Shown: positions 36,890-44,314 of the stretch, piece after piece
How positions within the stretch are numbered: the stretch's first letter is position 1
How the letters are laid out: each line of letters starts with the position of its first letter
Assembly: GCA_963281255.1 (NCBI GenBank)
Contig: OY725502.1
Coordinates: 4,092,001 to 4,156,000, forward strand
Reading direction: 5' to 3'
Origin: Aphrocallistes beatrix
Lineage: Eukaryota > Porifera > Hexactinellida > Sceptrulophora > Aphrocallistidae
DNA: 64,000 nt
The notes under the pieces: model-generated
Databases searched by the model: none
The model's input: the letters and a program-made list of their open reading frames with translations, nothing else
What the model was told of the DNA's origin: nothing
Made by a program: the position numbers and the translations under genes

Positions 36890-38557
36890 CTAAACTTTCT
36901 TGATCATTTTCGGATTCTTCACGAAGGAGTTCGCCTCGTCGACCAGACTCCCCAGCTCTCCGTCCGGCTGCCATTCCTCGCCTTCGCTGCTCTCGAACTC
37001 AGTGCTGCTGCTCTCCGAACTTCCGCCGCTGTCATCGATGAAATCATCTTTCAAGTTATAAGCGTTCGTTTCTCCGTCGTCATCGCTTGCACCGTCCAAA
37101 GCGCTGCGTTTCTTGGCCTTTGCGGCCCTTGGCTTTTTCTCGCGGCGACGACGGTCGGAACTTTGCTTGGGTGAGTGCGAGAACTCTTTGAAGTGATCAG
37201 GATTCTTGCGGTAGCACTGAGAACCGTAGGGACACTCCTTCTTAACCGCAGCCGTGTCGTCAGTGGTAGGAGGGTGGTAGAAGCTCTTCAAGTGGTCAGG
37301 GTTATTTCTGTAGCAACTTGAACCGTACTGACACAGCGGAAGGGTCGGATCCTCTTCCTTTGATGCCTCACTGCTTTCAGGCTTTGGCGAACTGAGGCCA
37401 ATATCTGTAGTTAGAGAATGGGCGTCTCCCTTAGTGACAATCGATGTGGAAGAACAAGGCTTAGGGTCTGGAGCTTTCTGTTTGGGTTTAATTGGGTTTT
37501 TGTTGGTGAAGCTAGCTTTCTTACTGATTTTCTCGCTGCCTTCTTCTGAAGTGCCGTCTAACATCCAGGAAGGGAGTTTCCTCTTTCTCTTGTTGCTTGA
37601 CTCACTGGATAAGGACGGATGGTCTGAAACTAGGGGCTCAGTTGGGGGAGATACGTTTTCTGGTGGTTCAGATGGAGAGGTGTGGTTAGGTGTTAAGGGT
37701 TCAGTGGGAGGAGAGGTGTGGTTAGGTGTAATGGGTTCAGTGGGAGGGGAGGTATTCTCAGATGTTATAAGATCAGTTACTGGAGAGGCCTGGTGATTAA
37801 CTGGAGAGTCGATGGGGACGGTCTCATTATAATCGATCTCAAGGGTAGCTGCTTCCTCTGCGTCTGCCATTGAGTATGCAAGTGTTTGTTCCGTGGCTCT
37901 TTCCGGTTCCTCTCCGTCTGATCCTTGCTCAGTATTGTTTTCCACCATCTTATAATGTAATGTTTGCTCTATGGGGTTTTCTATTATGTTTGATTCTAAC
38001 GTTTGCTCCAGGGGCTTTTCCATCATCTTATAATCTAAAGTTTGCTCTATGGGATCCTCTGTCACTTTACAATCCAACGTTTGTTCAGTCTGTTTTTCCA
38101 ACATTTTATAATCTAAAGTTTGCTCAATGGGATTTTCCGCCATCTTATAGTTAATTGTTTGCTCCTGGGTCTCTTGCATCATTTTATAATCTAAAGTTTG
38201 TTCGATGTGTGCCTCTTTGGCCTTCCTTGAACTCTGAACTGTGAACTCTGGGCCTTCTGGGAGGAAGGAGAAGCTGTCTCCAGGACACAGTTGGACTTTC
38301 TCCTCCTTACTCAGCACTACAGTCTTTTCCGTGCCCAACTTTCGCACGAATGTAGGGTTCGAGCTCACTGAGTGGATGAGCAGAACATCAGTTAGTGAGT
38401 CGACAACTAATTCCGCGTGTTTCCGCGATACTTGTTTGTCACGCACCCCTAGCAACGGGCCTCTCCCCACAACCACAGTTCCGTAGCTGAGCTCCATCGG
38501 TTCCGATTTGTCCTCTGTTTTCAGCTGAATGGAGAAAGGAGACTGTTTACTTTCCAT
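36890..38557 (-). CDS. APLF: APLF (aprataxin and PNK-like factor), PAR-binding repair factor
   Basis: 555 aa, intronless. Domains in order: FHA at about residues 1-110 (VVVGRGPLLG..D..VSRKHA, the phosphothreonine pocket); a nine-unit 13-residue repeat, residues 118-230, with consensus EQTLDYKM; a Ser/Pro/Thr stretch with SPPTEP repeats (about 266-310); a Ku-binding motif KRKRKLPSWML (323-333); two PBZ zinc fingers, CQYGSSCYRNNPDHLKSFYH (409-428) and CPYGSQCYRKNPDHFKEFSH (442-461), which bind poly(ADP-ribose); and an acidic C-terminus (about 505-545) like the histone-chaperone tail of vertebrate APLF. In animals it joins PARP signalling to Ku/XRCC4 end joining. The order matches human APLF almost completely; the 13-residue repeat is the unusual part. 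Its neighbour encodes a macrodomain ADP-ribose hydrolase. Confidence 0.93.
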   Translation of the reverse strand: MESKQSPFSIQLKTEDKSEPMELSYGTVVVGRGPLLGVRDKQVSRKHAELVVDSLTDVLLIHSVSSNPTFVRKLGTEKTVVLSKEEKVQLCPGDSFSFLPEGPEFTVQSSRKAKEAHIEQTLDYKMMQETQEQTINYKMAENPIEQTLDYKMLEKQTEQTLDCKVTEDPIEQTLDYKMMEKPLEQTLESNIIENPIEQTLHYKMVENNTEQGSDGEEPERATEQTLAYSMADAEEAATLEIDYNETVPIDSPVNHQASPVTDLITSENTSPPTEPITPNHTSPPTEPLTPNHTSPSEPPENVSPPTEPLVSDHPSLSSESSNKRKRKLPSWMLDGTSEEGSEKISKKASFTNKNPIKPKQKAPDPKPCSSTSIVTKGDAHSLTTDIGLSSPKPESSEASKEEDPTLPLCQYGSSCYRNNPDHLKSFYHPPTTDDTAAVKKECPYGSQCYRKNPDHFKEFSHSPKQSSDRRRREKKPRAAKAKKRSALDGASDDDGETNAYNLKDDFIDDSGGSSESSSTEFESSEGEEWQPDGELGSLVDEANSFVKNPKMIKKV

Positions 38558-38976
38558 TCTAACTAATTGCTAAATAATTGCAGAATCTCCAAGTTTCTTT
38601 GTACGTACGAATTGTTTTTGAATTAGTTATTGCTTTGTTCCCACAAGGAATTTAAACTTTACACCTCAGTTCGCAGATGTTGTTTGGTTGCTTTACGGAA
38701 TGGGAAGCAACATTATTGTTAAATTATGTTCGGAAGTATCGGTGTATGTAAACATCTTAGCTTAGTAACTGTTCAGCCAATTTATTCAGAATGGATGAGC
38801 AATGTATTGTCTAGTCTAATGGAATTATGAGGTTATGACGACACTGAGCAACACTGCCATTGCAGACATTCGGATTAGCCTTACCATATCTCGGTTACAT
38901 TATCAGTTATGGTAATAGTACCAATCATTGGAAACATTCAATGTTACAAACATGCACACATAGACACATCATGCTA
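38558..38976. other. Spacer between APLF and the macrodomain gene
   Basis: Both genes are on the minus strand. The spacer is AT-rich and should hold the APLF promoter, but no TATA box or repeat stands out. Confidence 0.4.
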
Positions 38977-39912
38977 TTACAGGCCATACACACACACTTC
39001 AATCTGAGTATCTCGGAATGCATCAGACAGAATCTGACGTATCTTGGTCCAGTCGAGTTTGTCCAAACCGCTGCCAATACGCGGCATACTCAAGACTTTG
39101 ACGCCATTGGTCACACAGTGATCTCGCATTGCATGCACGGAAGCTTTGACAGACTCCACCTTTGGTTTGTGGAAGAACTTCTCCTTGGTGACCAGGTAGT
39201 ACACAAATCTTGGACCGTCCATTAGCACAGCGCACTCCCCGACCTGTTTCCACTGAGCTTTCAGCTCATCCACTCTACCGAACTTATTCTTGAACGCCTT
39301 AGCTATCCCCTTGCCCATATTGAGGTCCACACTCACACAGTGCGCTAGACTGGAGGTGAGCGGACAGGAAAATAGGTCTCCTCGAAGTTCTGTTATTGCA
39401 TCATCAGAGTTCAGATAATAGACACACAATTTAATCTGAGTATATCGGAATGCATCAGACAGAATCTGACGTATGTCTATCCAGTCGAGTTTGTCCAAAC
39501 CGCTACCAATACGCGGCATACTCAAGACTTTGACGTCATTGGTCACACAGTGATCTCGCATTGCATGCACGGAAGCTTTGATAGACTCCAACTTTGGTTT
39601 GTGGAAGAACTTCTCCTTGGTGACCAGGTAGTACACAAATCTTGGACCGTCCATTAGCACAGCGCACTCCCCGACCTGTTTCCACTGAGCTTTCAGCTCA
39701 TCCACTCTACCGAACTTATTCTTGAAAACCGTGGCTATCCCCTTGCCCATTTGGAGGTCCACACTCACACAGTGCGCTAGACTGGAGGTGAGCGGACAGG
39801 AGAATAGGTCTCCTCGGAGTTCTGTTAGTGGACCGTCCGTGTCGGTTAGTTTCTCTGCCATCAAGTCACTAATATCGATTAGGAATTGAACAATTAGTGC
39901 AACTGCTACCAT
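38977..39912 (-). CDS. Tandem TARG1/OARD1-like macrodomain protein (two domains)
   Basis: 311 aa from the first ATG, or 294 aa from the ATG at 39861 (MAEKLT...), which I find more likely because the first 17 residues are hydrophobic and outside the domain. It holds two near-identical macrodomains, about residues 30-167 and 172-311, each with ELRGDLFSCP, SLAHCVS and the PRIGSGLDKLDW block. TARG1 removes mono-ADP-ribose from glutamate through a Lys-Asp pair (K84/D125 in human). Here K99/D140 and K243/D284 keep both residues with the same 41-residue spacing, so both domains should be catalytic. Human OARD1 has one domain; the strong identity of the two halves points to a recent internal duplication or to gene conversion. 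It lies next to APLF, a PAR reader. Confidence 0.9.
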   Translation of the reverse strand: MVAVALIVQFLIDISDLMAEKLTDTDGPLTELRGDLFSCPLTSSLAHCVSVDLQMGKGIATVFKNKFGRVDELKAQWKQVGECAVLMDGPRFVYYLVTKEKFFHKPKLESIKASVHAMRDHCVTNDVKVLSMPRIGSGLDKLDWIDIRQILSDAFRYTQIKLCVYYLNSDDAITELRGDLFSCPLTSSLAHCVSVDLNMGKGIAKAFKNKFGRVDELKAQWKQVGECAVLMDGPRFVYYLVTKEKFFHKPKVESVKASVHAMRDHCVTNGVKVLSMPRIGSGLDKLDWTKIRQILSDAFRDTQIEVCVYGL

Positions 39913-40147
39913 TAAGAAACATGGATTAGAAGCAGCAGCAGGAGACTACACAACTGCAAGTATGAACCATGGATAAGAACAAAGTTTACTGCTGCTACAA
40001 GCGTACTTAAACCATCGTTTAATAAACTCTATTTTGTTGTTTGTGGGCAATCCTCTATAGAATTACAACGGAACTCTCGCACATGCCATGCAATATAATA
40101 ATACAACAAACAGGTACTGCTGTCTACACGGTAACTACGGCATACCA
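39913..40147. other. Spacer with one ACCATGGATAAGAACAAA motif
   Basis: The motif at 39966-39983 recurs at the ends of two dispersed repeats near 59.5 and 60.4 kb. Otherwise only CAG/CTG-rich short words are seen. Confidence 0.35.
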
Positions 40148-42142
40148 CTACTTGTCAGCTGGATCCAGACTCAGGTCTTCCAGCATCTCCTCGAGCTCTA
40201 TCACAGGCGCATCTCCCTCATCGCTACTCTCATCAGAGCCCCCTGTCTCCATGGTCCCCTCTCCCCCCTCTCCCCCCTCTCCCCCCTCCGCCCCATCTAC
40301 GTCCATGCTGGCCGGCGCTCGCTTCCGCTTCTTCTGGTGCCGCTTGGCGTACGGCTTCTTGTAGATGTTCACGTGCTTCCTCATCTCCTTGTCCTCCTCC
40401 AGCTCCTCCAAGAACTCGGCCAGCCCCGCCTCCCTCTCCACCTCCATCTCCCCCAGCCGCTTCAGCTCCCAGTTGCGCCGCCGGGCGCGCTTCCCGCTGT
40501 CCCCGTAGAACTTCTTCAGGAGGACGACGTCAGGAATCCGGTCCGCCTGGCTGTCCAGGTCCCGCTGCAGGTCGGGGCTCAGGTTCAGGTTGCTGGTGGA
40601 GAGAGCGAACCCGATGGCCAGGTCCCCCGGCTTCAGGAGGTGTCCCAGGTGCGTGCGGGTGTGGATCTGATCTTGGTCCGACTCCAGCGGGCTGCCCTGA
40701 TGCATCCGCAGCAGCCACACGTCCGAGAGGACCGAGCTAGGCGGAGCTCCCAAGCCCTTCGAGTGCCGTACGATACCTGCAAAGATCAGACCGGAAACTC
40801 AAGAGAATGGAGAGGTGTCGGTCGACAGACCGATAGTGCAGCTCCAAGTTAAAGATAAACTATCAGAGCAGAGAGGAATATACCTTTCTTGAATTTGGCG
40901 TTCACTTCGTTCTCCAGCACGAGGAACTGCGTCAAGTTCCTGGGGTGTGAGAGGACAGGGAAGGGGTGGCGCCAGTACTGCGTGCCACTCACTTCGCACG
41001 TCTGCAGGGTGAGCGGGTCGATCAGGTGCAGCAGCTGTGCCACCTTGAAGCAGATCAGCGGGCCCTGCGAGATGCTGCCGAGAGAACGCGCCAGCGGCTT
41101 CGGAAGGTAGACCACGTCTCCCTTGCAGACGGGCACCACCTCGACGGAGTAGGCGATCTTGTAGTCGTACGTGTTGTTGTGCGTGTCGTGCGAGATCAGC
41201 TCTTTGGAAGCCTTGTACTTGGACGGGACTGCTTCGAGGAAGAAGTCGACCAACTTCCGCGCTTGCTCCTGCTGCAGGAAGAAGAAGTCGAGTCCGTCCG
41301 CGGTCTGCTTCACCTGCGCCGCGTGCTTGTGCGGCTGCAGGCGCAGCAGCAGCTGCTCCAGGAAGAGCAGCGTCTTCTTGTGCGCGGCGCGCTGGCGCAG
41401 CTGGAGCGTGGCGCGCCAGGCGTGCTTGGTCTCTGCTCGCTGGCAGTCGGAGCACATCAGGTGCAGCACCTGGAACTCCACGGAGCATTTCTGCTGCAGC
41501 CGACAGCCCGACACCTCGCCCTGCAGCGACAGCCACACGCGGATCCGCCGCGAGTGGGGCTCCGTCCAGTTGAAGCCGGCGTCCACCAAACTACACAGCG
41601 GGGAATAGGTAACACGGGTCTAGACTCCAGCGCAGCGGTTTTCAACCTTTTTTGGCTGTGGACCCCCTATAGCAAATTTCCTATATTCTGTGGACCCTCC
41701 TATTAACTGTAACGCAAAATTTCGAATCCTGTGGACCCCCTCATATCTTCTGTTGACCACCAAGGGGTCCATGGACCCCAGGTCGGGAGGACGAGGGGTT
41801 TGTGGGGGGAGAGGGCGCCTACCTTGGCTCGTCTCTGCCTCCGTAGCCCTTGATGCGCTTGAGACAGAGCGCCAGCAGCTGGCGGCTCTCCAGCTCGGCG
41901 GGGACCCAGGCGCTGGGCGGCTGGAAGTAGCGCGCGCAGAAGCGGCACCACTGCAGGTTGCTCTGCTTGGGGATGGACGCGGTCAAGTCGACGCGGTTCT
42001 TGAGACAGGAGAGACAGCTGTTGGCGGGATTGGCGGGGATGGGAAGGCCGCACGTGCAGCAGAGAATGGTGGAAGGTGTGACGTCATCGAACATGTCCAC
42101 ACTGCCGTCTGCAGGCATGTCTGAATGCAAGCTAGCCATCAC
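40148..42142 (-). CDS. NMD3: NMD3, 60S ribosomal subunit export adaptor
   Basis: Exons 42142-41823, 41590-40884 and 40776-40148 join in phase (GTAGGC...TGTAG and GTATAT...TTTGCAG introns), giving 551 aa. The N-terminal zinc-binding region has the paired cysteines CCTCG, CLSC and WCRFC. PIPANPANSC, YFQPPSAW and ESRQLLALCLK are diagnostic of NMD3, as are DAGFNWTEPHS, DGLDFFF, THLGHLLKPGDLAIGF and the C-terminal leucine-rich LEEMLEDLSL export signal. It binds nascent 60S subunits in the nucleus and recruits CRM1. The C-terminus carries a Glu/Gly run encoded by a GGGGGA-rich stretch (about 40255-40290). Intron 1 contains a hAT-like fragment. Codon use is strongly GC-rich, unlike the genes to its left. 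Confidence 0.95.
41633..41785. mobile_element. hAT-like non-autonomous element fragment in NMD3 intron 1
   Basis: CAGCGGTTTTCAACCTTTTT at its left end, with repeated GTGGACCCCC words and AAGGGGTCCATGGACCCC, resembles the termini of hAT (Charlie-type) MITEs. I do not see the matching inverted right terminus, so it looks truncated or internally rearranged. Confidence 0.45.
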
Positions 42143-42232
42143 CTGACAGCGTACACGGGACCGTAATAGGCTTAGTTTAAGTTAGAAGTTAAAAAACCGA
42201 GAAATCGCTATAATGATTCAGAACAAAAAACG

Positions 42233-42715
42233 CTAAGTTTCAGCTTCCGATTCGAGTAGAGACTCGATTCTGTGCCGGAGGGTCTTCTCCGTGGGGCCGG
42301 TCATCCGTCCGACTCTCTCCCGGTTGAAGACGAACAAGACCTTCGGAACTGCGTCCACGCCGAACTTGGCCACCACCTCTGGCACGCGGTCGATGTCGAC
42401 GGAGACGAAGTCCGCGGCGGGGAAGAGGGCGGAGAGACGGGCGAGGGCGCAGAGAGAGAGACGACAGGGCGGGGCCCACTCCACGAAGAAGTGCAGCACC
42501 GTCAGCTTCTCCTTCTCTTGTCCCAGCAGCAGCGCCTCCAGCTCGGACAGCGACGCTGCTTCTCTCACGCGAGACGCCTCCTCAGCTGCGGCCGAGTGCG
42601 AAGCTCTGGGGTGGAGGGGCGAGGTGTGAGGTGTGAGGGGGAGCGGTCGGGGAGGTACGGACGCCAGATGCCGCAGGCGGGGTAGCGCACAGACCAGGAA
42701 ACGCATTCGTATCAT
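42233..42715 (-). CDS. PICOT-like thioredoxin-fold protein with probable mitochondrial leader
   Basis: 160 aa, single exon. The thioredoxin fold spans about residues 50-157: VLHFFVEWAPPC at the active-site position, FVSVDIDRVPEV, FGVDAVPKVLFVFN and GRMTGPTEKTL. The active site is WAPPC instead of WCGPC, so it lacks the N-terminal redox cysteine, exactly as in the WAPQC thioredoxin domain of glutaredoxin-3 (PICOT). The cis-Pro (VPK) is kept. No glutaredoxin domain follows, so it is a free-standing version. The N-terminus (MIRMRFLVCALPRLRHLA) is Arg-rich, without acidic residues and amphipathic, which suggests mitochondrial import. A second ATG at 42706 is possible. Role: probably a protein-binding or chaperone-like thioredoxin, not a disulfide reductase. 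Confidence 0.75.
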   Translation of the reverse strand: MIRMRFLVCALPRLRHLASVPPRPLPLTPHTSPLHPRASHSAAAEEASRVREAASLSELEALLLGQEKEKLTVLHFFVEWAPPCRLSLCALARLSALFPAADFVSVDIDRVPEVVAKFGVDAVPKVLFVFNRERVGRMTGPTEKTLRHRIESLLESEAET

Positions 42716-42879
42716 TGGAATGTGTAGAATCTAATGACCAGTGAGCAATTTCAGATTTCGGTTTTGCGGTGGAGAAAGGGATCGTAGTTGAGATAAATTA
42801 ATTACAAGTACTAGACACAAAGCAAAAAATAGACCAGACAATATATCTACAGTTAGAGAGGCCGCGGGCTAGCGCAGAG

Positions 42880-43890
42880 CTAGGGGTACTTCGAGGCGCC
42901 TTTGGAGCCGTCGTCCTCGCTCGGCTTCTCATCGCCGGTCTTCTCGATGCCGGCCCTCATGCGCTGAATCATGACGGCGGCGTTCACGACCTTTGCCCAC
43001 TTCTTGCGCGTTTTGGTCATGTTCATCTGCCCGGAGAAGTTCACGTGGACGGAGCCGTGCTTGTCCGACTTGATCCACGGATGCTGCAGCCCCTCTTTGC
43101 AGGACATCCGCGTTTTCGGGTTGAGAGTGAGAAGTCTCGCGATGAAGTCCTTGGCCGTCTGCGAGATCTCGTCCCAGTAGGGGGATTCGTACTCGTACTC
43201 GCCCTTCTTGATCAGCTCGAACAGCTGCATGTCGTCCTCGTCGTAGAAGGGCGGGTACCCGCACAGGAGGATGTACACGATGACGCCGAGCGACCAGAGG
43301 TCCACCGCCTTGCTGTACGGCTCCTGCCGCAGGACCTCGGGCGCGACATACCCCGGCGTCCCCACGGCCGTCTTCATGAGGTCCCCGACCGGGATCTTGC
43401 TGAGGCCGAAGTCCGAGAGCATGATCTTGCTGCCCTCCGTCTTGTCGTAGAGCAGCAGGTTCTCCGGCTTCAGGTCGCGGTGCACCACGCCGGTGTCGTG
43501 CAGGTAGTCCACCGCCATCAGCAGCTGCAGCGTGATCTCCTTCGCGTCCGCCTCCGTGTAGTTCCCGCGCTCCACGATCGCGTCGAAGAGCTCGCCGCCG
43601 TGCACCAGCTGCATCACCAGGTACAGGTAGTCGGGGCTGTCCAGCACGTCGAACATGCGGATGATGTTCGGATGGTCCACTTTCTTCATGACGTCGATCT
43701 CGTTCTTGAGCAGGTCGTCCTTGCCGAGGAGCTGCTTCTTGTTGATGCACTTGATCGCCACCTGTTCCCCCGTCTCTTTGTTCGTGGCGGAGACCACCTC
43801 TGAGAAGGCGCCGTGCCCGAGCACTCCCTGCAGTTTGAACCTCTCGCACACCACATCCCCAAATATCTTGGAGTTGATCTTTCCTGCCAT
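42880..43890 (-). CDS. CAMK1: Calcium/calmodulin-dependent protein kinase type I, intronless
   Basis: 336 aa. Complete kinase domain: LGHGAFSEV glycine loop, VAIKCI lysine, HRDLKPENLL catalytic loop, DFGLS, and activation loop MKTAVGTPGYVAPE whose first Thr corresponds to CaMKI T177, phosphorylated by CaMKK. The autoinhibitory/calmodulin-binding segment KWAKVVNAAVMIQRMR follows the kinase domain as in CaMKI. Ser/Thr kinase activated by calcium-calmodulin in the cytosol. The gene has no intron, although CaMKI genes normally have many. It is divergently oriented to the kinase-Claw gene with 424 bp between starts. A TATATAAA lies 46 bp upstream of the start. Confidence 0.93.
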   Translation of the reverse strand: MAGKINSKIFGDVVCERFKLQGVLGHGAFSEVVSATNKETGEQVAIKCINKKQLLGKDDLLKNEIDVMKKVDHPNIIRMFDVLDSPDYLYLVMQLVHGGELFDAIVERGNYTEADAKEITLQLLMAVDYLHDTGVVHRDLKPENLLLYDKTEGSKIMLSDFGLSKIPVGDLMKTAVGTPGYVAPEVLRQEPYSKAVDLWSLGVIVYILLCGYPPFYDEDDMQLFELIKKGEYEYESPYWDEISQTAKDFIARLLTLNPKTRMSCKEGLQHPWIKSDKHGSVHVNFSGQMNMTKTRKKWAKVVNAAVMIQRMRAGIEKTGDEKPSEDDGSKGASKYP

Positions 43891-43935
43891 CTCTCGCTAT
43901 ACACTGCTAGCCGTGCTATGCACTTGTATGGACAG

Positions 43936-43943
43936 TTTATATA
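43936..43943 (-). promoter_or_regulatory. Probable TATA box of the CaMKI gene
   Basis: TATATAAA on the minus strand, 46 bp before the CaMKI start codon. It implies a very short leader of about 20 nt. Confidence 0.5.
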
Positions 43944-44314
43944 ACAGTGGACGCGGAAATGTAAAAGGAAGCGTCAGGAATTTTAGCTTACAACGATTTT
44001 ACAACCAAGCATTAGTTGGATGTTGCGCAGGAAACTATGATATCAATTCTCTCGTCCTACTTTCACTGAGAGTCAAATTATAATGAGAGAGATTGGAGAT
44101 AGGACGCCAAAAAGGATAAATTAGCTGCAATTACCAGCTAATATATCAACAGCAGAAATACGATATCATGGAGATGTGTAGGGCCATAAGAATGTATGTA
44201 TAACAGAGAAGATGATGTATGCTCAGCTCAGTTTCAGATTCGGTCTGCTTAAAATAGAGGCGAGCGATACACAGCCCATTTCTAGGTTCGAATATTTAGT
44301 TTGTCCTACCAAAC

